A stretch of 64,000 bases of DNA from JBIYSM02 sp044759095. Its GTDB lineage: Bacteria; Bacillota; Bacilli; Brevibacillales; Brevibacillaceae. Numbering within the stretch: the first letter of the stretch is position 1; every line of letters starts with the position of its first letter. Under the pieces are notes generated by a model that worked only from the letters and a program-made list of their open reading frames with translations, was not told where the DNA came from and searched no databases. Below are positions 1 through 8,538 of this stretch, one piece after another. The translations under genes and the position numbers were made by a program. The stretch lies in NCBI RefSeq assembly GCF_044759095.2, contig NZ_JBIYSM020000005.1, forward strand, positions 1-64,000, written 5' to 3'.

Positions 1-878
1 TCGGTGGAAATCCTCAATCCGGAAATCAATCGGGAACACATCGAGGATAAGGCATCCGTGCTGGACATCCACGCCAAAACGGAGCAGGGCGAGCACGTTA
101 ACATCGAGATTCAGCTGGAAAACAGGTTCGACATAGAAAACTTGGCGATAGCCTAGCGTAAGCGACGGCAGAGCCATAGTTGCACTTGTGTCTAACCAGA
201 ATGCCAGTGCATTCTGGTTAGACCATGGAAAAGCGTACCCTGTACTACTGGTCACGCATCTACTCAGCTCAGATGCAGAAGGGAATGCCGTACACGGAGT
301 TGGCGAAGACGATCACGATCAACATCCTCAATTTTCGCTTTCTGCGGGAGACGGAGCGGTTCCACACCACCTTCCACCTGTACGAAGATCAGGAGCAGTT
401 TCCGCTGACGGATGTGATGGAGATTCACTTCATGGAGATCCCGAAGCTGATGGACAAATGGGAGCAGCGGGCGGTCAATCCGCATGACAATGAGCTGGAG
501 AGATGGCTGCTGCTTCTGGAGGCGGACGATCACGAGGAAATTCGCAAGGAATTGGAGGCGATAGCAATGCGAGATCCGGTGATGAAACGGGCGTTTGACG
601 AATGGGAAGACCTGAGCCGCGACGAGAAGAAGTGGGTGGAGTACGAATCTCGTCGAAAAGCGATTCTGGACGAGATGGCGGCTGTGCGGGAGGCGGAGAT
701 TCGGCAGCAAAGGGCTAGGGAAGAAGGCTTGGCAGAAGGTGAAGCGAGAGGCGAGCGGCAAAAGGCACTGGAAGTAGCAAAAAAACTGTTCGCGATGGAC
801 ATGTCTGTGGACGCGATTGCAAAAGCAACGGGATTGTCAGCAGAAGAAATCGAAAAACTGAAACAACAGCTACACTAG
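1..878 (+). pseudogene. Rpn/PD-(D/E)XK family putative transposase/nuclease, interrupted and 5'-truncated by the window edge
   Basis: Two pieces of one protein are visible. Frame 1 from the window edge runs to a stop at 154-156 and carries the nuclease core pattern (VLDIHAKT, then VNIEIQLENRFD). From 225 the reading continues as MEKRTLYYWSR down to 878, ending in a Glu/Lys-rich helix and a small HTH-like tail (SVDAIAKATGLSAEEIEKLK). In intact relatives the ...QL.N.FD and MEKRTLYYWSR parts are contiguous, so about 92 bp (133-224), not a multiple of three, is inserted between them. The family is known as recombination-promoting nuclease / PDDEXK_2 putative transposase and is often multicopy and decayed. 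The 225-878 piece has no good Shine-Dalgarno site, so expression is doubtful. Confidence 0.75.
190..223. repeat. Perfect inverted repeat inside the Rpn gene insertion
   Basis: Arms GTCTAACCAGAATGC (190-204) and its exact reverse complement (209-223) are separated by the 4-base loop CAGT. The palindrome forms the right end of the 92-bp segment that splits the Rpn gene. The flanks on the two sides of the insert resemble each other (GGTT-C/A-GAC ... GAAAA at 125-140 and 216-231), which could be a worn target duplication. Confidence 0.8.
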
Positions 879-899
879 ATCAACTCGAATCACAAACGG

Positions 900-933
900 C
901 CCTGTATCCAATCAATGGATGCAGGGTCTTTTT
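900..933 (+). terminator. Rho-independent terminator after the Rpn gene
   Basis: Stem CCCTG-t-ATCCA (900-910) pairs with TGGAT-g-CAGGG (916-926), followed by TCTTTTT. Confidence 0.8.
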
Positions 934-950
934 GTCGTTGGCAAGGCAAA

Positions 951-967
951 GGTGCCTGTCACTTCCC
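951..967 (+). repeat. Dispersed GGTGCCTGTCAC repeat, copy 1
   Basis: GGTGCCTGTCACTTCCC. It shares its core with copies at 3194, 4869, 12890, 22696, 23689 and 24673, all in the same orientation. It marks the left edge of the segment holding yifB and the RAYT transposase. Confidence 0.75.
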
Positions 968-978
968 AGAACGTGCCG

Positions 979-1012
979 AAAAAATCAATCACAAAGAAGT
1001 GATTGATTTTTT
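979..1012. terminator. Perfect AT-rich inverted repeat, possible bidirectional terminator
   Basis: A 14-bp arm AAAAAATCAATCAC (979-992) and its exact reverse complement (999-1012) flank a 6-base loop. A and T runs at the ends allow termination from either side. It lies between the Rpn gene and yifB. Confidence 0.6.
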
Positions 1013-1055
1013 ATTTGCACACCCCCTCTTACAATGATTACGCTTGGCTCAATAG

Positions 1056-1067
1056 GAACGTTCGTTC
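1056..1067. promoter_or_regulatory. LexA (SOS) box-like site upstream of yifB
   Basis: GAACGTTCGTTC fits GAAC-N4-GTTC, the core of the Gram-positive LexA operator. It lies 21 bp before the yifB start codon and just downstream of a possible -10, TACAAT (1030-1035). The outer C and G of the full consensus (CGAAC...GTTCG) are not kept, and I see no good -35. Damage control is therefore likely but not certain. Confidence 0.5.
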
Positions 1068-1088
1068 TGAAAAAAGAGGGTGAAAAGT

Positions 1089-2636
1089 ATGGCAGCCAAT
1101 ATTTCATCAATTGGATTGAAGGGGATGCAAGGATATAAAGTCACAGTCGAGGTAGAAAAGCTGCATGGCATAGAGAGTGTTGTCATCGTGGGGTTGCCGG
1201 ACACCGCCATAAAAGAATCGAGGGAACGTGTCATTTCTGCCTTGAAATCTACAGGCTGCAGCATTTCCGATAGAAAGATCATCATTAACTTGGCACCAGC
1301 TGAACACAAGAAGAATGGTCCCGTCTTTGATTTGCCCATAGCGATCGGCATTCTCAAATGCCTGGATGTAATCAAGGGAGAGATTCCTGCTGCGACTGCT
1401 TTTCTTGGAGCGTTATCACTTGATGGTCGGGTTCAAAGGGTAGATGGGATATTACCTTCATTGTTGGCTGCCAAACAGTTGGGGTTCAAAAAACTTTATC
1501 TGCCCCTTGATGCTCAATTACCGTTACATCTCGTAGATGGAGTTGAAATTGTGGCTGTTCATACCATAAGCGATGTGCTTTCCCATTTGGCTGGACAGCT
1601 TTCCCTTTCCTGTTCTTTTCCTGAGGACGTTGGAGAACTACCAATAACCAAATCTACCATGCTAAAAGATTTTTCATACATCCTCGGACATGAGAAAGCA
1701 AAGCGCGCCTTCGAAATAGCGGCAGCCGGGGAACACAATTTGCTGATGAGCGGCCCTCCGGGATGCGGTAAAAGTATGCTCGCTGAATCTTTTTCTACGA
1801 TTTTGCCACCACTGTCTCGTGAAGCTCAAATAGAGGTGATGAGTCTTTATCAGATGGCAGGTGTAGAATTGCCTGATGCCGCTATGCCTCCTTATCGCCA
1901 ACCCCACCATACCTCATCCTATGTTTCCATGATCGGAGGAGGCACCAATCCAAAGCCGGGTGAAATTTCCCTTGCCCATCATGGGGTGTTGTTTTTGGAT
2001 GAGATTGCAGAATTCCCCAAAAAAACATTGGATATGCTGCGACAACCGCTTGAATCAAGAAAGGTCACGATCAGTCGCATCCACTCGACCGCCACTTTTC
2101 CCTCCCGCTTCATTCTTATTGCCGCCATGAATCCATGTCCATGCGGTTACTTGGACACGAAAGCAGGGTATTGCAGCTGTACACCCAAGCAAATTCAAGC
2201 CTACCAGGGAAAGTTATCCGGACCCATACGAGATCGTATCGATATCTTTTTAAGACTGGAGCCAATCAATTTTGAGCGGGAAGGAAAAAAATCATCGGAA
2301 ACATCAAAGATAATTCAAGAAAGAGTGATACACGCCAGACAAAAACAACAGGAGCGTTACCGGGATTGGGGGGCTTACAGCAACGGTTCCATTCCCTTTG
2401 AGTTGTTTTCGCAAACAAACTCCTTGACGACAGAACAACAAAACATGCTGCAGTACCATTGCATGCAGCAGAACTGGAGCAATCGCGTTCAGGGAAAAAT
2501 CTTTCGCATAGCCAGAACGATATCGGATCTCCGGGATGAAGCGCATATTTCGGATGAAAGCTTGTGGGAGGCTATTGCCTATCGTATATCCGTACAGCCA
2601 AGATCAAAACCAAATGCCAAAGTTTCGGGGAGGTAG
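1089..2636 (+). CDS. YifB/ComM-family Mg-chelatase-like AAA+ ATPase
   Basis: About 515 residues, full length for the family. The N-terminal ChlI-like domain (IGLKGMQGYKVTVEVE, GLPDTAIKESRERV, NLAPAEHKKNGP) is followed by the AAA+ core, with Walker A GPPGCGKS, Walker B FLDEIAEF and a four-Cys cluster (CPCGYLDTKAGYCSC) typical of this family. ComM in Haemophilus and Vibrio is a helicase that helps branch migration in natural transformation; the role in Firmicutes is less clear. I chose ATG 1089 (SD AGAGGGTG) over GTG 1080. Upstream is a LexA-like box, which would link it to DNA damage. Its stop codon lies within the SD region of the RAYT pseudogene that follows. Confidence 0.9.
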   Translation: MAANISSIGLKGMQGYKVTVEVEKLHGIESVVIVGLPDTAIKESRERVISALKSTGCSISDRKIIINLAPAEHKKNGPVFDLPIAIGILKCLDVIKGEIPAATAFLGALSLDGRVQRVDGILPSLLAAKQLGFKKLYLPLDAQLPLHLVDGVEIVAVHTISDVLSHLAGQLSLSCSFPEDVGELPITKSTMLKDFSYILGHEKAKRAFEIAAAGEHNLLMSGPPGCGKSMLAESFSTILPPLSREAQIEVMSLYQMAGVELPDAAMPPYRQPHHTSSYVSMIGGGTNPKPGEISLAHHGVLFLDEIAEFPKKTLDMLRQPLESRKVTISRIHSTATFPSRFILIAAMNPCPCGYLDTKAGYCSCTPKQIQAYQGKLSGPIRDRIDIFLRLEPINFEREGKKSSETSKIIQERVIHARQKQQERYRDWGAYSNGSIPFELFSQTNSLTTEQQNMLQYHCMQQNWSNRVQGKIFRIARTISDLRDEAHISDESLWEAIAYRISVQPRSKPNAKVSGR

Positions 2637-2644
2637 ATGGACAC

Positions 2645-3192
2645 ATGGGAAGAAAATCAAGAATCTGGCTGCCAGGCGGCTTTTATCATATTGTGTGCCG
2701 CGGAAATCGAAGGGATGCCCTGTTTTTGAAGATTTGGATTATGTAAGTTTTTATAAGATTCTTGAAAGCGTATATGAAAAAATCAAGTTTGAACTCCCTG
2801 CCTACTGCCTTATGACCAATCATTTTCATTTACTGATAAGAACATGGGAGGACCCCATTGCAAAAGTAATGGCCTTGCTGAATAAAAGATATGCTAACTA
2901 TTTCAATACTCGTTATCGTCTCAGCGGACACGTATTTGAAAAAAGATACTATGCGCAACTGCTTGAAGAAGACAGAGGTGTGCTTGAAGTGAGCAAATAT
3001 ATTCATCGCAATCCATTGGAAGCAAAGATGGTGAAGCGAATGGATCTTTATCCATGGAGCAGCTATCGATATTATACGCAGATGAATGGAATCCCGCCTG
3101 CTTACGTCAAGCTCGATTCCATCCTGCGTTATTTTTCGGGAGAAACGGTTCATCAGCGAGAAGCCTATCAAACGTATGTAGAATCAGATTGA
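2645..3192 (+). pseudogene. REP-associated tyrosine transposase (RAYT, Y1/IS200-like), frameshifted
   Basis: Starts at ATG 2645 after GGGGAGGT. The first frame gives MGRKSRIWLPGGFYHIVCRGNRRDALF; after about 2725 the protein continues one frame back as FEDLDYVSFYKIL ... AYCLMTNHFHLLI (the HFH HUH motif) ... HVFEKRYYAQLLEED ... VSKYIHRNPLEAKMVK ... YPWSSYRYY, all RAYT landmarks. The switch point is a run of five T bases; one extra T would restore the frame, so this is a single-base deletion, slippage, or a sequencing error. RAYTs are single-copy domesticated relatives of IS200/IS605 transposases that act on short palindromic repeats. A GGTGCCTGTCACC repeat begins 2 bp after its stop. Confidence 0.85.
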
Positions 3193-3193
3193 C

Positions 3194-3214
3194 GGTGCCT
3201 GTCACCACCCGAAA
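3194..3214 (+). repeat. Dispersed GGTGCCTGTCAC repeat, copy 2
   Basis: Begins GGTGCCTGTCACCACCCG directly after the RAYT stop codon. The same 20-odd bases recur at 4869 and 12890. The stretch from here to selO at 3391 is AT-rich and shows no gene. Confidence 0.85.
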
Positions 3215-3390
3215 GGGCGCCATCTATGTGTGGAAGGGGTATAAGAAATTGGCAGAAGTAAAAACTAAGAGGGGCTGCCTAGTGTTGATATAGAAAATAG
3301 ATAACGAAAAAGAGTAGAATGCCTATGATGATTGTATTCTGTAAAAGAAAAACCTAAGATATAAAAAAGACAAAAAACAAAGGAGATACG

Positions 3391-4866
3391 ATGACAGAGA
3401 AAAAGGCGATAACAGAACCAGGATGGAACTTCGACAACAGTTACGCTCGTCTGCCGAAATCATTTTTTGCCAGGCAGGACCCAACCCCTGTACGTTCCCC
3501 GAAGTTGATCATTCTCAATGAACGGTTGGCAGCATCCCTAGGGTTGAACGTGCAGGCGCTGCAAAGCGAAGAGGGCATAGCGGTGCTGGCGGGGAACCGG
3601 ATTCCAGAAGGTGCTTTGCCGCTTGCCCAAGCTTATGCGGGGCATCAATTCGGGCATTTTACGATGTTGGGGGACGGCCGGGCTCTGCTGCTTGGCGAAC
3701 AGATCACGCCTGCAGGCGAACGGTTTGATATTCAGCTCAAGGGTTCAGGCAGAACGCCATACTCTCGCGGAGGCGATGGTCGAGCGGCACTTGGACCGAT
3801 GCTGCGCGAATACATCATCAGCGAAGCCATGCATGGGCTTGGTATTCCTACCACTCGCAGTCTGGCAGTGGTGACCACCGGTGAGACAGTTATCCGTGAG
3901 ACAGACCTGCCTGGCGCAATTCTGACCCGCGTGGCTGCCAGTCATCTGCGCGTCGGCACCTTTCAATACGTTTCAACCTGGGGCTCTGATGAGGATCTCC
4001 GAATCCTGGTTGACTATACATTGCAGCGGCATTTTCCAGACGTTGACGATGCTCCGAACCGCTATCTGTTCCTGCTTCAGGAAGTGATCAAGCGTCAGGC
4101 TGAGCTGATCGCCAAATGGCAGCTCGTTGGCTTTGTTCACGGAGTGATGAACACCGACAACATGGCCATTAGCGGAGAAACGATTGATTATGGTCCATGT
4201 GCTTTCATGGATGCTTATGACCCCGCAACGGTATTCAGTTCCATTGACATTCATGGACGCTACGCCTATGGTAATCAGCCGTACATCGCTGCCTGGAATC
4301 TCGCGAGATTTGCTGAAACCCTCCTACCGCTGCTGCATGACAACGAGGAGCAGGCCATCAAATTGGCCGAGGATGCGATTTCCGATTTTACCGGGTTGTA
4401 TCACCGTCATTGGCTCGCGGGAATGAGGGCAAAGTTGGGAATCTTTAACGAAGAGCCGGAGGATGTATCACTCATGAAAGACCTCCTCGATCTGATGCAG
4501 AAGCATCGTGCGGACTACACCAATACCTTCCGCGCATTAACTTTTGATAAGCCGGAGGATACGGCTCTGGCTGGCACCACTGAATTTGCCGAGTGGCAGG
4601 TGCGGTGGCAGGCGAGACTAGGCAGGCAGCAGGAATCAAAAGCCGCCTCGCATCAGTTGATGCGGGACAGCAACCCCGCGCTAATCCCTCGCAACCACCG
4701 GGTAGAAGAAGCGCTGGAAGCCGCAGTGAAGGAAAGAGACTACAGCGTGATGGAACGGCTGCTTGATGTTCTATCGAGCCCCTACGCGCACACACCCGAA
4801 CAGGCTGAATACTCCACGCTGCCTGCGCCATCAACCCGTCCTTACCGAACCTTTTGCGGTACATAA
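3391..4866 (+). CDS. selO: SelO/YdiU-type protein adenylyltransferase (pseudokinase fold)
   Basis: 491 residues, usual family length. Landmarks are the nucleotide-binding segments GSGRTPYSRGGDGRAALGPMLREY and HGVMNTDNM, the metal-binding DYGPCAFMD, and the C-terminal RPYRTFCGT ending. SelO enzymes transfer AMP from ATP to Ser/Thr/Tyr of target proteins and are linked to redox stress; the Sec residue of some homologues is Cys here. SD AAAGGAGAT lies 5-6 bases before ATG. It is a single gene between two GGTGCCTGTCAC repeats (3194, 4869). Confidence 0.95.
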   Translation: MTEKKAITEPGWNFDNSYARLPKSFFARQDPTPVRSPKLIILNERLAASLGLNVQALQSEEGIAVLAGNRIPEGALPLAQAYAGHQFGHFTMLGDGRALLLGEQITPAGERFDIQLKGSGRTPYSRGGDGRAALGPMLREYIISEAMHGLGIPTTRSLAVVTTGETVIRETDLPGAILTRVAASHLRVGTFQYVSTWGSDEDLRILVDYTLQRHFPDVDDAPNRYLFLLQEVIKRQAELIAKWQLVGFVHGVMNTDNMAISGETIDYGPCAFMDAYDPATVFSSIDIHGRYAYGNQPYIAAWNLARFAETLLPLLHDNEEQAIKLAEDAISDFTGLYHRHWLAGMRAKLGIFNEEPEDVSLMKDLLDLMQKHRADYTNTFRALTFDKPEDTALAGTTEFAEWQVRWQARLGRQQESKAASHQLMRDSNPALIPRNHRVEEALEAAVKERDYSVMERLLDVLSSPYAHTPEQAEYSTLPAPSTRPYRTFCGT

Positions 4867-4868
4867 TC

Positions 4869-4937
4869 GGTGCCTGTCACCACCCGAAATACGTCGAAAG
4901 GGTCTGTCTTGAAAGAGGCAGGCTCTTTCCTTTTGTT
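4869..4937 (+). repeat. 69-bp repeat with hairpin, copy 3 of the GGTGCCTGTCAC family
   Basis: Identical over all 69 bases to 12890-12958. The right half folds: AAAGGGTCTGTC (about 4898-4909) pairs with wobble to GGCAGGCTCTTT (about 4917-4928), followed by CCTTTTGTT, so it can also end transcription of selO. It bounds the tricarballylate block on its left side. Confidence 0.9.
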
Positions 4938-4940
4938 CCT

Positions 4941-5813
4941 TCATGTTGACTGCGTGGCGGTTTCTTCCTTGAGGAAATCAATAAATGCTTTAACCAATGT
5001 CAATTCCATGGAGCTTTCCCGATAAATGATCCATGTCTGCCGTACCAACGGTTGCTGGTCTTTCGAAATCAGCGGAATGGTATAGAGCGGTTCATCCTCC
5101 GATAAGCAGATGTTGGGGCAAAACGCATAACCCAGACCGTGCAGCACCAATTGCTTGCAGGTATCGAGGCGGTCCACCTCCATGGCGATGGTAGGGGGCG
5201 TCCGAAATCTCTCTTTCCACCAATTGTCAATGAGCGTGCGTAAAGACGGGTCCGTTTGATAATTGATCTGGGGGAGCGACGGCAATTCCTCCAGTTCTAT
5301 TTTTTTATGGGAGGCAACGCTGATCATCTCTTCCCGAAATAAATAGGCCTCCCCGTGCCAATTGTAGTTGCCGCGCACGATGCCAAGATGGACTTCCTCT
5401 TTCTGCAATAAATGGTTAACCTCCGAGCTCCACCCGGTTTTCAAATTGATTTCGACATCGGGGTATTTGGCGAGGAAATTTTTTAACAGCCTGGGGAGCT
5501 CGTAACGGGCAAACATGCCGGAGACCCCTAAGCGCAAGGTGCCTTTCACGCTTTGATCCATATTGACGATATATTCCTTCGCCTTGCGCAGCTGGAGCAG
5601 CATCTCTTTCGCATAGTTCACCAGATAGGTGCCCTGGACGGTAAATTCCACCCCTTTTTTCCCACGCGTGACAATACTGGTTCCAAATTCCTTCTCCAGC
5701 TGATGCAGCCGGTAGGTCAAGGCCGGCTGTGAAATGTAGAGGCGTTCTGCCGCCTTGGTGATATTTCGCTCCTCATACATGGTGATCAGCATGTTCCAAT
5801 CCTTTTCATCCAT
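4941..5813 (-). CDS. LysR-family transcriptional regulator, likely controller of the prpF-tcuAB operon
   Basis: 290 residues from ATG 5813 (SD AGGTGAAGG); a GTG nine bases upstream is a poorer choice. The N-terminal winged HTH reads MDEKDWNMLITMYEERNITKAAERLYISQPALTYRLHQLEKEF (split for reading: HTH about residues 15-40), followed by a periplasmic-binding-like effector domain from about residue 90. It is divergent from prpF with a 160-bp AT-rich gap holding an inverted repeat. LysR proteins usually activate the divergent operon when they bind a pathway compound. In Salmonella the tricarballylate genes are also under a LysR protein (TcuR), so a tricarboxylate co-inducer is plausible. Confidence 0.9.
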   Translation of the reverse strand: MDEKDWNMLITMYEERNITKAAERLYISQPALTYRLHQLEKEFGTSIVTRGKKGVEFTVQGTYLVNYAKEMLLQLRKAKEYIVNMDQSVKGTLRLGVSGMFARYELPRLLKNFLAKYPDVEINLKTGWSSEVNHLLQKEEVHLGIVRGNYNWHGEAYLFREEMISVASHKKIELEELPSLPQINYQTDPSLRTLIDNWWKERFRTPPTIAMEVDRLDTCKQLVLHGLGYAFCPNICLSEDEPLYTIPLISKDQQPLVRQTWIIYRESSMELTLVKAFIDFLKEETATQST

Positions 5814-5856
5814 AACCTTCACCTGTCTTCCATCAATAAAAATTATTTATCAAAAA

Positions 5857-5897
5857 TCATAAAATATTAATATTATTTTAATACTTACAATTATACT
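5857..5897 (+). promoter_or_regulatory. LysR-type operator and prpF promoter region
   Basis: AAAATATTAATATTATTTT at 5861-5879 contains a perfect 12-base palindrome (AATATTAATATT). A -10-like TATACT is at 5892-5897, without a clear -35, as expected for an activator-dependent promoter. A very similar sequence (AAAATATGAATATTTT) lies upstream of the TRAP genes at 9766-9781. Confidence 0.5.
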
Positions 5898-5974
5898 ACA
5901 ATCAAATTCAGGAGATAAACATTTTTCGGCCTTTCGCTGATCGTTTCAAGACGTGTGTTAACTGGAGGTGCGAC

Positions 5975-7117
5975 ATGAAATCGGAATTTCCTTGTACCAT
6001 TATGAGGGGCGGGACGAGCAAAGGCCTCTTTTTTCTGGAACAGGATCTGCCCGAAGAATGGGATGAGCGAAAAGAAGTGATCCTGCACGCCTTTGGAAGT
6101 CCGGATTCAACAGGGCGGCAACTTGACGGGTTAGGGGGAGGCACATCCACCACGAGCAAGCTGGCCATCATCTCGAAGATACCCGGGGAACCGAATGCCG
6201 TAAATTATACGTTTGGACAAGTGGATATCCTCACGTCCCTGATCGATATGAAAGGCAATTGCGGCAACATCTCTTCGGCTGTAGGCCCCTTTTCAATCGA
6301 TGCGGGGTTAATCGAGAACATCAAAGAGCCATACACAACCGTCAAGATTTTCAATACGAATACACAAAAGTACATTTATGCCCATGTCCCGGTCAAAGAG
6401 GGAAAAACCGAGTATGAGGGGGATTACGCCATTCCAGGCGTTCCGACCACGGGAAGCAAGATTCAACTTGATTTTATGGAGCCTGGCGGATCGGTGACCG
6501 GCCACTTGCTGCCGACCCATCAGGTGAGGGAATGGCTGGAGACGGATTCCTATGGCCGTTATGAGGTATCGATCGTGGATGCGGCCAATCCATGTGTATT
6601 CGTCAAAGCGTCTGATATCGGGATATCCGGAACCGAATTGCCGAAAGATTTGGATAACGATCCGGATTTCCTGGGCCGCATCCTTGAGATCCGAGGGGCG
6701 GCAGCCGTCAGACTCGGCTTGGCTGAGACGATTCAGGATGCCATTCAACATTGCCCGGCTGTCCCCAAAGCTTGCATCCTGGCGCCATCAATCGATTATG
6801 TCTCCACGTCCGGCAGCGTCATTCGCAAAAATGACATCGATATTGTCGCCCGGATGATGTCGATGGGAAAATTGCATCCCTCTTATGCCATCACCGGAGG
6901 GATCTGTTTGGCGATTGCCTCCCAAATGGTAGGAACGCTCGTCCATCAACTCGTCTCGCAGAATCCGCATGATCCCCGCGTGATTCGCATCGGACACTGC
7001 AGCGGTGTGATGGATGTAGGAGCTCATGTCTCCTGTACGGATGGAAAATGGCATGCCCATTACGGCCGGGTTTATCGTACCGCTCGACGATTGATGACGG
7101 GCACTGTATACGTATGA
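5975..7117 (+). CDS. prpF: PrpF-family isomerase (2-methylaconitate / aconitate / 3-methylitaconate type)
   Basis: 380 residues. Begins FPCTIMRGGTSKGLFF, the PrpF signature, with GGGTSTTSKLAI, the NCGNISSAVGPFSID segment with the catalytic Cys, and HPSYAITGGICLA near the end. The fold is a diaminopimelate-epimerase-like duplicated barrel; members move double bonds or invert geometry in aconitate-type acids. SD GGAGGTG precedes ATG. It heads an operon with tcuA and tcuB, and here trans-aconitate to cis-aconitate conversion would fit. Substrate is inferred from neighbours, not from the sequence. Confidence 0.88.
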   Translation: MKSEFPCTIMRGGTSKGLFFLEQDLPEEWDERKEVILHAFGSPDSTGRQLDGLGGGTSTTSKLAIISKIPGEPNAVNYTFGQVDILTSLIDMKGNCGNISSAVGPFSIDAGLIENIKEPYTTVKIFNTNTQKYIYAHVPVKEGKTEYEGDYAIPGVPTTGSKIQLDFMEPGGSVTGHLLPTHQVREWLETDSYGRYEVSIVDAANPCVFVKASDIGISGTELPKDLDNDPDFLGRILEIRGAAAVRLGLAETIQDAIQHCPAVPKACILAPSIDYVSTSGSVIRKNDIDIVARMMSMGKLHPSYAITGGICLAIASQMVGTLVHQLVSQNPHDPRVIRIGHCSGVMDVGAHVSCTDGKWHAHYGRVYRTARRLMTGTVYV

Positions 7118-7140
7118 TTACGGGAAAGGGAGTCTGCATA

Positions 7141-8538
7141 ATGGAAACGGATGTTTTGGTCATCGGTGGCGGGAATGCCGCTCTCAGCGCCGCATTGTCG
7201 GCTCACGAACATGGAGCGAGAAAGGTGCTGATCGTCGAGAGGGCCCCTGAATTTTATCGCGGGGGGAACAGCCGGCATACCCGGGATTTTCGGGTCATGA
7301 ATACGCGTGAGGACAACAAGTACATGGTGGGCACGTATACGGAAGAAGAATTCATGGAGGATTTGAACCGTGTCGCCGGTGGAGAAATCAATCAAACGCT
7401 TGCCCGCATCATCGTGCGCGGGTCGGAAGAACTTCCGGAATGGCTAGGCAAGCAAGGAATCCTCTGGCAGCCAGCGTTGACGGGAACCCTTCATTTAGGG
7501 AGAACCAATATTTTTCAACTCGGCGGCGGAAAAGCCATGATGAATTCCTACTATCAGACTGCCCAAGCCAGAGGGATCGACATCTGGTACGAAGCCATGG
7601 TGGTGGATTTGACCATCGAGGATGGGGAATGCAAGGCGGTACACGTACAACGCAACGGCTCGATCATAACCGTGCAGGCGAAAGCGGTTATCGTTGCATC
7701 GGGCGGTTTTGAGGCGAATATCGAATGGCACAGGCGCTACTGGGGGGCGGCGGCTGACAATTTCGTGATTCGGGGCACGCCATACAACCAAGGCAACGTT
7801 CTGGAGCTTCTTCTCAACAAGGGGACCGCCCAGATCGGGGAACCAAACGCGTTTCATGCCGTTGCGGTAGATGGCAGGGCGCCCAAGTTTGACGGGGGGA
7901 TCGTGACACGCCTTGATAGTGTGCCATTTGGGATTGTAGTGAATAAGCATGGACAGCGTTTCTACGATGAAGGCGAAGATTTCTGGCCCAAACGCTACGC
8001 GATTTGGGGCGGGCTGATCGCAAGGCAGCCGGATCAGGTCGCATACTCCATTCTGGATAGCAAAGCGCTTGGAAACTTTTTGCCTTCCGTGTGGGAGCCG
8101 ATCTCTGCTGGCTCCATTGGCGAACTCGCAGAGAAGCTGGGCCTCGATCCCGACGTGTTGAATGAAACGGTTGCGGCCTATAACCGGTCTGTTCGTCCGG
8201 GAACCTTTAATCCACGTGAATTGGACGACTGCCATACGGAAGGCTTGACGCCTCCCAAGAGTCACTGGGCAGTAAATATTGAAACCCCCCCATTCTATGC
8301 GTATCCATTGAAGGCAGGCATTACTTTCACGTATCTGGGTGTCGAAATCAACGAGCAGGCAAGGATCAAGATGAATGACGGCAGCCTCTCCAAGAACCTG
8401 TTTGCCACCGGAGAAATCGTTGCCGGCAATGTGCTGCGCCGCGGATATTTGGCTGGTTTTGGGCTGACGATGGGTGCCGTACTCGGAAGAATCGCAGGGA
8501 GGGAAGCAGCAAATGAAGTTACAAGAGCTCATCGATGA
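7141..8538 (+). CDS. tcuA: FAD-dependent tricarballylate dehydrogenase-like protein
   Basis: 465 residues from ATG 7141 (SD GGAAAGGGAG), chosen over upstream starts because the dinucleotide fold then begins at once: METDVLVIGGGNAALSAALSA. Fumarate reductase/succinate dehydrogenase flavoprotein family. The middle holds NSRHTRDFRVMN and a GGGKAMMNSYY segment, and the end has GLTMGAVLGRIAGREAA. TcuA oxidises tricarballylate to cis-aconitate with FAD. It overlaps tcuB by 26 bases and follows prpF by 23, a tight operon. Confidence 0.88.
   Translation: METDVLVIGGGNAALSAALSAHEHGARKVLIVERAPEFYRGGNSRHTRDFRVMNTREDNKYMVGTYTEEEFMEDLNRVAGGEINQTLARIIVRGSEELPEWLGKQGILWQPALTGTLHLGRTNIFQLGGGKAMMNSYYQTAQARGIDIWYEAMVVDLTIEDGECKAVHVQRNGSIITVQAKAVIVASGGFEANIEWHRRYWGAAADNFVIRGTPYNQGNVLELLLNKGTAQIGEPNAFHAVAVDGRAPKFDGGIVTRLDSVPFGIVVNKHGQRFYDEGEDFWPKRYAIWGGLIARQPDQVAYSILDSKALGNFLPSVWEPISAGSIGELAEKLGLDPDVLNETVAAYNRSVRPGTFNPRELDDCHTEGLTPPKSHWAVNIETPPFYAYPLKAGITFTYLGVEINEQARIKMNDGSLSKNLFATGEIVAGNVLRRGYLAGFGLTMGAVLGRIAGREAANEVTRAHR

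Noticed and set aside
264..761. Long minus-strand frame opposite the Rpn gene
   Set aside because: Mirror frame of a real coding region; Arg/Leu/His-rich, no SD, no family likeness.
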